DNA from: Trinickia violacea
GTDB lineage: Bacteria > Pseudomonadota > Gammaproteobacteria > Burkholderiales > Burkholderiaceae
DNA: 64,000 bases
Direction: 5' to 3'
Assembly: GCF_005280735.1 (NCBI RefSeq)
Contig: NZ_CP040078.1
Span: 2,976,001-3,040,000, forward strand
A program made the translations under genes and the position numbers. Shown piece after piece: positions 24,965 through 33,891 of the stretch; within the stretch, counting starts at the first letter, position 1; each line of letters starts with the position of its first letter. A model generated the notes under the pieces. That model had not been told where the DNA came from, searched no databases, and saw nothing but the letters and a program-made list of their open reading frames with translations.

Positions 24965-27418
24965 CTAGCTGGCGACCACGGAATCAGCCGCATCGGGTTG
25001 CGACATGGTTTCATCAAGGGCAACACTCGAGGCGCTCAACATTCGCCAATTGCGAGGCAGAATCCTTGCCCCATCTCCGACAACGATCACTGTCGCACGC
25101 AGATGAATGTCTCGGCTCGAGCTACCCACCATCACCTCGAACTCTCCGGGCTCGACGATGCGATTCCCGTGCTCGTCGCTGAAATTCAGCATATCGACGG
25201 GGATCGTCATCGTCACTTTGCCCCGCACGCCCGGCTCCAGGCTGACGCGCGCAAAGCCCTTCAGCTCCCGCACTGGACGAACCGTCGAAGCCAGACGGTC
25301 GCGGACATACATCTGAACGACTTCCGTGCCGGCTCGAGACCCGACGTTTTCGATCTCGAACTGCAGCTCGACCGTTCCACCTTCGATCGGCACTTCGTGC
25401 TGCTTGCATTCCAGGCCACGGTATTCGAACCTCGTGTAGCTCAATCCGAAACCGAATGGATAACGTGAACCGAAGTGAAACGCTATCGGGGTCCCGGCGC
25501 TTTTCAGCTTATGGTTGTAGACATAGGGCACGGCTCCCGCGCTTTTGGGCACGGACAGCGGCAAGCGGCCGGAGAAATTGACCGTCCCTGTCAGAAGGTC
25601 CGCGAGCGCGTCGGCGCCGCCTTCGCCCGGCGCAAAGGCCATGATCTCACCGGCGACTTTGTCCTCTAGGCCGCCCAGGTTGTAGGGACGACCGCCCGTC
25701 AGTACCACGACCGTCGGGGTGCCGGTTGCCACCACCGCTTCCAGGAGCGCCTGCTGCACGCCGGGCAAGTCCAAGCTGTCGGTATCGGAGCCTTCGCCCA
25801 CCGTGCCGGACTGGAAGAGACCCGCGAGATCGCCTACGAAGACGACGGCAACGTCCGCGTTCTTCGCGGCGTGTACAGCGTCGGCGATGTGTTCCCTGCT
25901 CGTGCTAATCAGAGACGCCCGCGCTTCATTGATCGCGTCGTCCATCTCCACGTCGCCAGGGTACACAGGCGCCCCCTGGCTGCGCGCCTCGATCACGTCG
26001 CAGCCTTTCGCGTAGACAACACGTGCATCTCCGAACCGCGCTCGCAGCGCCTGCAAAGGTGTCGCCATGGCGGCGCCCGCATGCTCGCCCGCGTTGATCA
26101 GGTGAACCGGAAAGCTGTATCCCGCCAACAGCGCGAGCGGGTCGTTTGGCGTGGGCCCGATGACGGCCAGCTTGCTCGTGGTCTCGACGTTCAGCGGCAG
26201 GGTGCCGTCGTTGCAAAGAAGAACGGCCGACTCCACCGCAGCCTGATAGGCTACCCGCGAAGCGCCCTCGCCTCGCAGCTCCACCTTGTCGGGATCGGCG
26301 TAGGGGCGCTCGAACAGGCCCAATCGGAACTTGGTCGCCAGCACACGGCGAACAATCGTGTCGATCGTGTCTTCCGTGATCTCGCCGCGCGCCAATGCTT
26401 CCTTCAAATGCAGGGCGCATTCGTGGCCAGGCAGCTCGATATCGAGCCCGGCGTTGAACGACATCGCGGCAGCCGAGGCCTCGTCGCGTGCCACGCCATG
26501 ATGCGTGTAAAGCAGATTGACGCCTGCGTAGTCCGCGACGATCAGCCCGTCGAACCCCCACTTCTCGCGCAAGGTCCCCGTCAACAAATCGCGGTCCGCA
26601 TGACAGGGAATGCCATCGATGTCGTGATAGGCCGGCATGACGGATCCTGCATCGGCAAGCTTCACGGCCATTTCGAACGGCAGTAGGAAAACGTCGTTGA
26701 ACTCGCGTGGCCCGACGTGAACGGGTGCGTGATTGCGCCCGCCCTCGCTCGCCGAATGACCTGCGAAATGCTTGAGCGTCGCGAGCAGATCCCGCTGCTC
26801 GCCTTGTAACCCTTTGACGTAGCGATACCCCATCACGCCGACGAGATAAGGGTCTTCGCCGAGCGTCTCTTCAGTGCGGCCCCAGCGAGGGTCGCGCGAT
26901 ACGTCGAGAACAGGCGCGAGCCCCTGATGGCAGCCGATCGAGCGCGCCTGCTGGCCGATAACCTCACCCACTTGCTCGACGAGAGCCGGATTCCAGGTGG
27001 CCGCATAGTTCAGGGGAGCGGGAAAGAGCGTGGCGTCCTTGATCATGAGGCCGACCAGGCACTCTTCGTGCGACATCACGGGAATCCCCAGCCGGGTTTC
27101 TTCGACCATCCGGCGCTGCAGTTCATTGAGCGCGCGAACCCCCTCCTCCGGATCCACGGTGTGCGTACCGAGCGGACGCGTGATTTGCCCGAGGCCATGC
27201 TCCAGCAGCGTATCGATCGAGATGCCCGTTGTGCGTTGAGCAAAATCGGCCACTCGCCATTGGTGATTGCCGTCCGGCGACAGTTTGAGCCAGGCAGCGT
27301 GCAGTTGCGCAATCTTCTCTTCCAGTGTCATGCGGCCAAGCAGGTCGGCGACGCGATCTTCAATCGCGGCACCGGGGTTTCGGTACAGCGGCGCCTCGGA
27401 AGCGTTGTTCATAGACAT
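24965..27418 (-). CDS. Cytoplasmic GH3 family beta-glycosidase (beta-xylosidase/beta-glucosidase type)
   Basis: An 817-residue three-domain GH3 hydrolase: an N-terminal TIM barrel, a middle alpha/beta domain and a C-terminal FnIII-like domain (from about residue 690). The predicted nucleophile is Asp296 in GLIVADYAGV, and the substrate-binding KHF motif is at 216-218. No signal peptide is seen, so it should act in the cytoplasm on imported oligosaccharides. ATG 27418 has GGGAG at normal spacing; an open extension upstream lacks one. It follows xylC by 109 bases in the same direction. The link to xylose genes suggests beta-xylosidase activity, but GH3 enzymes vary and glucoside cleavage is equally possible from sequence. 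Confidence 0.88.
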   Translation of the reverse strand: MSMNNASEAPLYRNPGAAIEDRVADLLGRMTLEEKIAQLHAAWLKLSPDGNHQWRVADFAQRTTGISIDTLLEHGLGQITRPLGTHTVDPEEGVRALNELQRRMVEETRLGIPVMSHEECLVGLMIKDATLFPAPLNYAATWNPALVEQVGEVIGQQARSIGCHQGLAPVLDVSRDPRWGRTEETLGEDPYLVGVMGYRYVKGLQGEQRDLLATLKHFAGHSASEGGRNHAPVHVGPREFNDVFLLPFEMAVKLADAGSVMPAYHDIDGIPCHADRDLLTGTLREKWGFDGLIVADYAGVNLLYTHHGVARDEASAAAMSFNAGLDIELPGHECALHLKEALARGEITEDTIDTIVRRVLATKFRLGLFERPYADPDKVELRGEGASRVAYQAAVESAVLLCNDGTLPLNVETTSKLAVIGPTPNDPLALLAGYSFPVHLINAGEHAGAAMATPLQALRARFGDARVVYAKGCDVIEARSQGAPVYPGDVEMDDAINEARASLISTSREHIADAVHAAKNADVAVVFVGDLAGLFQSGTVGEGSDTDSLDLPGVQQALLEAVVATGTPTVVVLTGGRPYNLGGLEDKVAGEIMAFAPGEGGADALADLLTGTVNFSGRLPLSVPKSAGAVPYVYNHKLKSAGTPIAFHFGSRYPFGFGLSYTRFEYRGLECKQHEVPIEGGTVELQFEIENVGSRAGTEVVQMYVRDRLASTVRPVRELKGFARVSLEPGVRGKVTMTIPVDMLNFSDEHGNRIVEPGEFEVMVGSSSRDIHLRATVIVVGDGARILPRNWRMLSASSVALDETMSQPDAADSVVAS

Positions 27419-27527
27419 ACGGTGACTCCCTTTATCTAATAAATTTGTATTCCTAATCGTCAAACCCTATTACACATCCGTGTCTAAGGATGCTGGCCTT
27501 CAGACCGTCAGAGCTAGGCTCACTGTT

Positions 27528-28412
27528 TCATCTCGTCAAGCCGCTCGTGCATTGAGCTTGCGGCTGTCCGGACACTTCGGTACGAAACGCAAACAGACCA
27601 CCTGCGAGCGGCGCTTGCCGCAGTGCTTCAGGCGACATCCCCTTGCGTGCAGTCGTGACGTATGCGGTGCGAAGATCGTCTCCGCCAAAGGCGAGTTTTG
27701 TGATGTTCGGACAAGGGAACGAGACCTGGCCAGCGAGCGTTCCATCCGGTGCGTATCGCTCGATGCGTCCGCCTCCGAAGCGCGCCACCCAAACGAATCC
27801 GTCGGCGTCGACTGCCATTCCGTCGGGATATCCGCTGCCGGAGACAGTCGCGAAGACGCGCCGGCATGACAGATCCCCGCGCTCATCGACGTCGAACGCG
27901 TACAGGGTCTTTTCGAGCGTGTCCGCGTGATAGAGCGTGCGCTGGTCCGGGCTCATCGCCGGGCCGTTCGTGATGACGTAGCCGGAATCGCGAATCGTCA
28001 CTTCGCCGTTCTCTTCGAGCCGATAGAGGGCGCCCGTCGGCTGTTCTTCCGAATCGTCCATTGAACCGAACCACAGGCGCCCGTCGAGGTCGACCAAGCC
28101 ATCGTTGAGGCGATTGCCCGGCAGTTCCGCTTCGACATCGACTACTTTGGCAAATTGACCGTCTTGAGTATCGAGTCGATACAAGCCATCCCGCAGACCG
28201 CAAACGAACGCGCTTCCTGATAGCGGAAAAACGAAGCCCGGCTCGGAGGGCGCCTGCCAGGTGATCTTCTTACCGGTATCGACAGACAACCGGTGCACGT
28301 GGCGGTGCTTGATGTCGACGAAGTAGACGGCTCGCTCTTTGGCCTGCCAAACCGGCCCTTCGCCAAGCTCGGCTTCGACTTGCCAGACGCAAATCGGAGG
28401 TTGAATGATCAT
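27528..28412 (-). CDS. xylC: SMP-30/gluconolactonase-family sugar lactonase, probable xylonolactonase
   Basis: A 294-residue six-bladed propeller lactonase. Metal-site residues typical of the family are present: Glu in AELGEGPVW, Asn in GNRLNDG, Asn in VITNGPAMSPD and Asp in GYPDGMAVD. It would open D-xylono-lactone to D-xylonate, the second step of the Weimberg pathway. The ATG at 28412 overlaps the xylB stop in ATGA, so xylB and xylC are coupled. The start at 28424 would overlap xylB more. The symbol follows Caulobacter usage. Confidence 0.85.
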   Translation of the reverse strand: MIIQPPICVWQVEAELGEGPVWQAKERAVYFVDIKHRHVHRLSVDTGKKITWQAPSEPGFVFPLSGSAFVCGLRDGLYRLDTQDGQFAKVVDVEAELPGNRLNDGLVDLDGRLWFGSMDDSEEQPTGALYRLEENGEVTIRDSGYVITNGPAMSPDQRTLYHADTLEKTLYAFDVDERGDLSCRRVFATVSGSGYPDGMAVDADGFVWVARFGGGRIERYAPDGTLAGQVSFPCPNITKLAFGGDDLRTAYVTTARKGMSPEALRQAPLAGGLFAFRTEVSGQPQAQCTSGLTR

Positions 28413-29176
28413 GCCCCGTACCACCCTGCATCGACGAAATACTCGCGCCCCGAGCAGCGCGCGCCGTCATCGGATGCCAGAAACAAGGCCATCCGCGCGA
28501 CATGCTCGGGTTCGATGCGCTCGCGCAGACATTGCGCCTCGAGCAGCTTCGCTTCGCTCTCTTCGGTCTGCCATAGCTTCATCTGCCTCGGCGTTCGAAC
28601 GGCGCCGGGCACGATGCAGTTGACCCTGACGCCATAGGGCCCGAGGTCGCGCGCAAGTCCGCGGGTTAGCCCTTCGATACCGGCTTTCGCCGTCATGTAG
28701 ATGGAGAGATCCGGCAACGCCAGATGCCAGGAGATGGAGCCGAGGTTGAGGATGACGCCCCGTCCGTTCTCGCGCATGCTTCGTGCCGCGTTCTGCGCAC
28801 AGAAAAAATGGTGCCGCAGGTTGACAGCAATCCGCTCGTCCCAATACGCAGCGTCGACCTTGCCGACCTGATGCCTGTCGTCGTTCGCCGCGTTGTTGAC
28901 CAGAACGTCAATCGGGCCGGACCTGTCCGTGATGCTCGAAAACACCGCCGCAGTCGCTTCCACATCTCTGAGATCGCACCGTTGGAACTCGGGACGATGA
29001 GGCGCATGCCGCAACGATTCCTGGAGCGCGATCGAATCCGCTTCGGCGACGTCCAGAAAGTGCACTCGCGCGCCTTGGCCCGAAAACGCCTGGACCATCG
29101 CGGCGCCGAGTCCGGTGCCGCCGCCCGTGATGACCACCGTCCTGTCTTTGAGGCTCGGATAAATCGCGTACGACAT
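28409..29176 (-). CDS. xylB: NAD-dependent D-xylose 1-dehydrogenase (SDR family)
   Basis: A 255-residue SDR with GGGTGLG at 18-24 and catalytic Ser147, Tyr160 and Lys164. The start (MSYAIYPSLKDRTVVITGGG), NDDRH after the NNA motif, YWDERIAVNLRH, GSISWHLALPDL and the end EYFVDAGW follow Caulobacter XylB closely as I recall it. That enzyme oxidises D-xylose to xylonolactone. This symbol is the Caulobacter one, not the xylulokinase xylB of enterics. L-arabinose or other aldoses remain possible substrates. It lies between the importer ATPase gene and xylC. Confidence 0.88.
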   Translation of the reverse strand: MSYAIYPSLKDRTVVITGGGTGLGAAMVQAFSGQGARVHFLDVAEADSIALQESLRHAPHRPEFQRCDLRDVEATAAVFSSITDRSGPIDVLVNNAANDDRHQVGKVDAAYWDERIAVNLRHHFFCAQNAARSMRENGRGVILNLGSISWHLALPDLSIYMTAKAGIEGLTRGLARDLGPYGVRVNCIVPGAVRTPRQMKLWQTEESEAKLLEAQCLRERIEPEHVARMALFLASDDGARCSGREYFVDAGWYGA

Positions 29177-29227
29177 GAATATTCCCGTTACTACGATGAA
29201 AGAAAGTTGTTTTTCGGCCGTCCGGTC

Positions 29228-30394
29228 TCAGGCAAAACGAACGGAACAGCTCGACGCAACCGCGGTTTCGAGCCGATTCAGCGCCATGTCCTGGTCGTCG
29301 AAAACGTGACACACGTCCGCCGAAGCACAGAGTGCGATCGGCTCGGCGACCGAAACGCCGCCATCGCCAGGCAGCTTCGCAATCACTTGCGAGCGCGACT
29401 GCTCCCACAGCGACACGTGCACGTAGCTATGCTCGCCAAGCCGCTCGACAAGCCGGACCTTGCCGTTGATGGATTGCCTCCGGCCGCCCAATTGATCGAG
29501 CTGAAGATGTTCCGGCCGGATACCGACGGTCACCTTCATGTCCAGGCGCGCCCTGCTGCCGTCGACCGCCGCCCGCACGACATCCCCTGTGAGCAGTCGG
29601 ACGGTGACGCCCGTCGAGTCAATCGCGGTAACCGTGCCCGGCAGAAAATTCATCTTCGGCGAGCCGATGAATCCGGCGACGAACCGGCTCTTGGGCCGGT
29701 GATACAGATCCAGCGGCGCGCCGATCTGTGCCACGCTTCCGTGCCGCTCCATATCGGCGCCGGCATGTAGCAGCACAATCTTGTCGGCAAGCGCCATCGC
29801 CTCGATCTGGTCGTGCGTCACGTAAATCGCACTGGCGCTGTTGAACTCCCGGTGCAGCCGGGCGATTTCCGTACGGGTTTGCACGCGAAGCGCCGCATCG
29901 AGATTCGACAGCGGCTCGTCAAAGAGAAACACGCCCGGCTCGCGCACGATCGCGCGTCCGATCGCGACCCGCTGGCGCTGGCCGCCCGAAAGCGCAGCGG
30001 GCCGCCGCTCGAGATACTTCTCCAATTGCAGCGCCTGCGCGGCCTGACGAACTTTCGCGTCGATCGTTGTCTTGTCGAGCTTCGCCTGGCGCAATCCGAA
30101 CGCCATGTTTTCGTACACGCTCATGTGCGGATACAGCGCATAGTTCTGAAAGACCATCGCGACGCGGCGCTGCGACGGATGCACGTGATTCATCACCGTC
30201 CCATTGATGCGCAACTCGCCCGAGGTGATGTCTTCCAACCCCGCGACCATACGCAAGAGCGTGGATTTTCCGCACCCCGACGGCCCGAGAAATACGCAAA
30301 ACTCGTTTGCACCGATCTCGAGGTTCACGTTGCGAATCACCGGCGAATTGCCCGCGTAGGCTTTCTGAACCGCTGAAAGAGAAATGCTTGCCAT
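29228..30394 (-). CDS. CUT1 sugar ABC transporter ATPase (MalK/UgpC type)
   Basis: A 388-residue ATPase. Walker A is GPSGCGKST, the signature LSGGQRQRVAIGRA, Walker B FLFDEPLSNLDA, and the switch His lies in IYVTHDQIEA. A C-terminal TOBE/OB regulatory domain of about 140 residues follows (VGIRPEHLQLDQLG). This length and domain order are those of the MalK-like ATPases that energise oligosaccharide importers. Of the long open frame, the part before 30394 is not conserved, and ATG 30394 begins the normal MASISL-type start. It belongs to the operon that starts with the binding protein at 33545. Confidence 0.93.
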   Translation of the reverse strand: MASISLSAVQKAYAGNSPVIRNVNLEIGANEFCVFLGPSGCGKSTLLRMVAGLEDITSGELRINGTVMNHVHPSQRRVAMVFQNYALYPHMSVYENMAFGLRQAKLDKTTIDAKVRQAAQALQLEKYLERRPAALSGGQRQRVAIGRAIVREPGVFLFDEPLSNLDAALRVQTRTEIARLHREFNSASAIYVTHDQIEAMALADKIVLLHAGADMERHGSVAQIGAPLDLYHRPKSRFVAGFIGSPKMNFLPGTVTAIDSTGVTVRLLTGDVVRAAVDGSRARLDMKVTVGIRPEHLQLDQLGGRRQSINGKVRLVERLGEHSYVHVSLWEQSRSQVIAKLPGDGGVSVAEPIALCASADVCHVFDDQDMALNRLETAVASSCSVRFA

Positions 30395-30432
30395 GTTCTT
30401 GCCCTTCCTCGCCCGAAATTTCGCTAGCCTTG

Positions 30433-31278
30433 CTAGCCTTTCAAAGACCCGGCCATCATTCCCTTGATGATCCGTTCCTGACCGAATGCGTACACCAGAA
30501 TCAAAGGCAGCGAGGTCAGCGTCACGACCGAGAGCATCGCTGGAATGTTCGACGTGTACTGCCCCTGGAAGTCCCACATCGCCAACGGCAGGGTTCGATG
30601 CATCGGCGTCGAAGTCAAAACGTAGGCAAAGATGAACTCGTTCCAGAGCGCGATGCCGTTATAGATCGCGACGGTCGCAAGACCCGGCGTCGACAGCGGA
30701 AAGTAGATCCGCCAGAAGATCTTCAACGTCCCGCAGCCGTCGAGTTGCGCGGCCTCTTCGAGCTCGCGTGGAATCTGGCGCATGAACTCGGTGAGAATGA
30801 AGATCGATACGGGCAGGCTCAGCGCGATATAGGGGCCGATGAGCGCGAAGTTCGTGTCGTAAAGTCCGATGTTGCGAATCAGCAGGTAGATAGGCACCAG
30901 CGCCGCATGCAGCGGCACGATCATGCCGGCTACCACGAGACCGAACAGCGGCTTGCTCAAGCGGAACGGAACCCGAGCGAACACGTACGCCGCCATTGCG
31001 CTGAACAGGACGATCAGCGTGACCGAAACTCCGACCACGAAGAAGCTGTTCCTGAGATAGGTGAAGAACGAGCCATGCAGCACTTCGAGGTAGTTCCCGA
31101 AGTCGAGATGGGACGGCAACGCCCACACGGATTCCGAATACGTCTCTTCCTGAGTCTTGAGGCTTGTCGCCACGACGAAGAGAAACGGCAGCGTGGTCAC
31201 GGCAAGCCATAGAAGCCCGAGCAGCAAAATGCCGGGACGAAACGGCCTGCCAACGCGAAGCTTTGCGGATCGAGTCAC
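30433..31278 (-). CDS. CUT1 sugar ABC transporter permease (MalG type)
   Basis: A 281-residue inner-membrane permease with six hydrophobic segments and the EAA loop ELEEAAQLDGCGTLKIFWRIYFPLS that contacts the ATPase. A GTG start at 31278 is used, with GGAGG six bases upstream, and only one base lies between it and the preceding permease stop. This is the C-terminal-loop type permease paired with a MalF-like partner. Confidence 0.92.
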   Translation of the reverse strand: MTRSAKLRVGRPFRPGILLLGLLWLAVTTLPFLFVVATSLKTQEETYSESVWALPSHLDFGNYLEVLHGSFFTYLRNSFFVVGVSVTLIVLFSAMAAYVFARVPFRLSKPLFGLVVAGMIVPLHAALVPIYLLIRNIGLYDTNFALIGPYIALSLPVSIFILTEFMRQIPRELEEAAQLDGCGTLKIFWRIYFPLSTPGLATVAIYNGIALWNEFIFAYVLTSTPMHRTLPLAMWDFQGQYTSNIPAMLSVVTLTSLPLILVYAFGQERIIKGMMAGSLKG

Positions 31279-31279
31279 G

Positions 31280-32197
31280 TCAGGCCTCCGTTGCGTACCG
31301 GTTAGTCAGGCGCATGGCCGCGGCTGCGACCAACGCGACGATGATGAACATCGCCGAAGCGATCGTGCTTCCATAGCCGAGCTGGAACGAGCTGAATACG
31401 GTGCGATACATATAGGTCGCCATCAGCTCGGACGAACTCTCGGGCCCGCCGCCCGTCATCACAAAGATCAGGTCGAAGTAGCGCAGCGAACCTATGATCG
31501 CGAGCAGCGCGCCGGTCCGTATCGTTCCTTGAAGATGGGGAAGCTTGATGCGCCAGAAAACCGTCCATTCCGATGCACCGTCCAGGCAGGCCGCTTCGGC
31601 AATCTCCGCCGGAAACGAAGAGAGTCCGGCCAAAAACAAAATCATGTAGAAGGGAATGTTCTGCCAGCAGATCACCGCAATCGTCGACGCCAGCGCATAG
31701 CGCGTGTCGCCGAGCCAGTCCTTTGCCATGGTGTCCAGGCCGAGTGCGTGCAGAGCGGCGTTCAGCGGGCCGAAGTTCGGGTCGTAGACGTTCTTGAACA
31801 GCACCCCGATTGCGACGCTGGACATCAACAGCGGCAGGAAATAGAGAATCTTCAGCGTTCTGGATCCGCGGCCGGCCTTGTCGAGCAAGACGGCGAGCGC
31901 CAGCGCGATCGGCAGCTGAATCAGAATCGAGAAGACGGCAAGTAGCAGGTTGTTGCCCAATGCCTTCCAGAAGATCTCGTCGTGGACGAGATGTGCCCAA
32001 TTCTCGAGCCCGACGAAGCGTGCGGTGCTGCCCAAGCCGTTCCAATCGAGCGTCGACAGCTGGAAGCTCGACAGCAGCGGGTAGATGAGAAAGACCGACA
32101 GCAAGACAACCGACGGCGCGAGAAGAATCGCGACGACGAGCCATCGAGACTGCATGCGTTGGGGCTTTGCCCACTCGAGCGGAATAGCGATATTCAC
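31280..32197 (-). CDS. CUT1 sugar ABC transporter permease (MalF type)
   Basis: A 305-residue permease with six hydrophobic segments; the EAA loop is IAEAACLDGASEWTVFWRIKLPHL. It has no large periplasmic insertion of the E. coli MalF kind, as is usual in this subfamily. The GTG start at 32197 has GGAGA upstream. It is separated from the binding-protein gene by 43 bases holding a GC-rich hairpin. Confidence 0.92.
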   Translation of the reverse strand: MNIAIPLEWAKPQRMQSRWLVVAILLAPSVVLLSVFLIYPLLSSFQLSTLDWNGLGSTARFVGLENWAHLVHDEIFWKALGNNLLLAVFSILIQLPIALALAVLLDKAGRGSRTLKILYFLPLLMSSVAIGVLFKNVYDPNFGPLNAALHALGLDTMAKDWLGDTRYALASTIAVICWQNIPFYMILFLAGLSSFPAEIAEAACLDGASEWTVFWRIKLPHLQGTIRTGALLAIIGSLRYFDLIFVMTGGGPESSSELMATYMYRTVFSSFQLGYGSTIASAMFIIVALVAAAAMRLTNRYATEA

Positions 32198-32209
32198 CTG
32201 TGTCTCCTG

Positions 32210-32228
32210 GCCCGGCGTGCCGCCGGGC
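32210..32228. repeat. Intercistronic hairpin after the sugar-binding protein gene
   Basis: GCCCGGC (32210-32216) and GCCGGGC (32222-32228) form a perfect GC-rich 7-bp stem with a five-base loop. It lies between the binding-protein stop and the permease start on the minus strand. Such hairpins commonly protect the binding-protein part of the message and cut read-through, so that more binding protein than permease is made. Confidence 0.6.
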
Positions 32229-32240
32229 TGTCGTTTCCGG

Positions 32241-33545
32241 TTACTGACCGGCGTCGGCCTTGGCGGCCGCTTCCATCTGCTGCGCCGCCGCTTCAGGGCT
32301 CAGCGACAATCCGAACAGAGCTTGCGAGGTATCCTTGTGCAACTCTCCCAGTTTCGGAGGCAGTTCCTGGTCGTACCAAAGCTGCACGCTGGGCGCTTGT
32401 GCCACGAGTGCCTGCAGCCGCTTGAGGAACGGGTCGTTCACCGGAATATTCTTGACGGGCGGAATACGTGCATCCGCGACACGCGCCTGCATGGCAGCAT
32501 CGTCGGTCAGCGTCTTGATGAGCTTGAATGCCGCGTCACGATCCGTGCATTGCGTCGAGATGCTCGTGAAGCTGTCGCCGACGGTGCCGATCACGTCGCG
32601 GGGATCGCCCTTGCCGCCAGCCACGCTCGGGAACGGGAAGAAGTCGAGCTTCTTGTAGAAGGCGGGGTTCTCCTTCTGGATGGTCGATGCCTCCCATCCC
32701 CCCATCAGTTCCATCGCGGCGCGGCCGGAATACAGCAGACGCCGCGAAGCGCCGATGTCGTAATCGAGCCCGTTATAGCCCTGCGCGAACCCACCGGCCT
32801 TCACGAGCTGCTGAATGTACTGCCCCGCCTGTACGAACGCAGGATCGGCAAAGCTGCCGCCCGGCGCACGCTCCGCCGCCTTGCGGAATACGTCCGGCCC
32901 GCCGATGCGGTCGACGAGGTACATGTAGTACATCGAGCCTGTCCACTTGTTCTTGTTCGCCAGTGCAAATGGTGCGACGCCGTGCGACTGAAGCGTCTTG
33001 ACGACGTTCATCAGGTCGCCCCATGTTGCGGGCGGCGTGAGGTTGTATTGCTTGAACAGGTCCTTGTTATAGAAGATGACCGCCGCGGACACGTTCTCAG
33101 TCGGAATCCCGTAGATCTTGTTGTCGTAGGTGACGGCGCGCCAGGATGTCGGCAAGAACCGGTCGCGATACGCCGGGTCCTTCTGCAGGTAGGGCGTGAG
33201 ATCGACGACCTGCCCCGCCTTCACGTATTCGCGCAGCGGCCCGCCGCCCCACGTATCGAACACGCATGGCGGCTGCCCGGCGCCGAACGCGACCTTGAGC
33301 TTGGCCTTGTACGGGTCGTTGAGCACGTGCGAATCTTCGACCTTGTAGCTCGGATTCTCTTTTTCGAAGCGATCGGCCGCTTCCCGCACGACCTTGGGAC
33401 CGTTGCCGTCGGTCTGGTGATCCCATTCGGTAATTGTCTTCGACGACTGCGCGTAACCGGCCACGGTCCACGCCGCCGTCACGGCACACAGCAGTGCCCC
33501 CACGCCTCGAATTGACGCCGGTTTGCGGCAGGTAAACCACTTCAT
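32241..33545 (-). CDS. CUT1 ABC transporter extracellular solute-binding protein
   Basis: A 434-residue family 1 solute-binding protein with an N-terminal signal peptide (about residues 1-32, ending GYAQ). ITEWDHQTDGNGPKVV begins the mature lobe and AMELMGGWEAS is the typical mid-protein motif. It binds a sugar or oligosaccharide in the periplasm and passes it to the two permeases. It is the first gene of the importer-xylB-xylC-GH3 operon, and an inverted repeat lies 36 bases before its start. The CUT1 class normally takes di- and oligosaccharides, so xylo-oligosaccharides are a reasonable guess. Confidence 0.92.
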   Translation of the reverse strand: MKWFTCRKPASIRGVGALLCAVTAAWTVAGYAQSSKTITEWDHQTDGNGPKVVREAADRFEKENPSYKVEDSHVLNDPYKAKLKVAFGAGQPPCVFDTWGGGPLREYVKAGQVVDLTPYLQKDPAYRDRFLPTSWRAVTYDNKIYGIPTENVSAAVIFYNKDLFKQYNLTPPATWGDLMNVVKTLQSHGVAPFALANKNKWTGSMYYMYLVDRIGGPDVFRKAAERAPGGSFADPAFVQAGQYIQQLVKAGGFAQGYNGLDYDIGASRRLLYSGRAAMELMGGWEASTIQKENPAFYKKLDFFPFPSVAGGKGDPRDVIGTVGDSFTSISTQCTDRDAAFKLIKTLTDDAAMQARVADARIPPVKNIPVNDPFLKRLQALVAQAPSVQLWYDQELPPKLGELHKDTSQALFGLSLSPEAAAQQMEAAAKADAGQ

Positions 33546-33581
33546 CCTCGTCTCCTCACATGCGGTTCGCGTTGATGTTTG

Positions 33582-33605
33582 AATAACGTTATCGCTAACG
33601 TTATT
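33582..33605. promoter_or_regulatory. LacI-type operator before the sugar importer operon
   Basis: AATAACGTTA (33582-33591) and TAACGTTATT (33596-33605) are perfect 10-bp arms around TCGC. On the minus strand the centre reads TAGCGATAACGT, which recurs exactly in front of lacI. It lies 36 bases upstream of the binding-protein ATG. Confidence 0.8.
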
Positions 33606-33771
33606 GAATGTTAGTTTGCGAGGGCGCGGCCTGCCATGAGGGTTTACCCATCACGTGCGCGCTCGAACGCGCGCCGCCGCAGAACACGTGGGCTGCAGGC
33701 GCAAAAATCCGCGCAGATCGGGCTGCCCACGCAATCCGATCGGCTCTTGCTCGCTGGCCGTTCGCAGCGGC

Positions 33772-33780
33772 TGGTACAAT
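33772..33780 (+). promoter_or_regulatory. Possible extended -10 promoter of lacI
   Basis: TGGTACAAT matches an extended -10 (TGn plus TACAAT). No clear -35 is seen. A start site about seven bases later would place the operator at 33800-33813 just inside the transcript, fitting autoregulation. Confidence 0.4.
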
Positions 33781-33799
33781 CTTATGAACGACAAACTTG

Positions 33800-33813
33800 C
33801 GCTAGCGATAACG
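33800..33813. promoter_or_regulatory. LacI-type operator before lacI
   Basis: CGCTAGCGATAACG differs at two positions from the perfect CGTTATCGATAACG site at 39209 and shares TAGCGATAACGT with the importer operator. It lies about 80 bases before the lacI ATG, consistent with self-control. Confidence 0.65.
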
Positions 33814-33891
33814 TCTTGCTACCGTCAGAACTGCGTCCTTTCGAGCGGCGCGCCTCGAAACGTGGGCGCGCATTCCGGATCTCACTCGGCC

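Noticed and set aside
27436..27463. TTGACG and TATTAG boxes with a 16-base spacer in front of the GH3 gene
   Set aside because: The implied transcription start would fall inside the ribosome site, so it is not a sensible promoter for this ATG.
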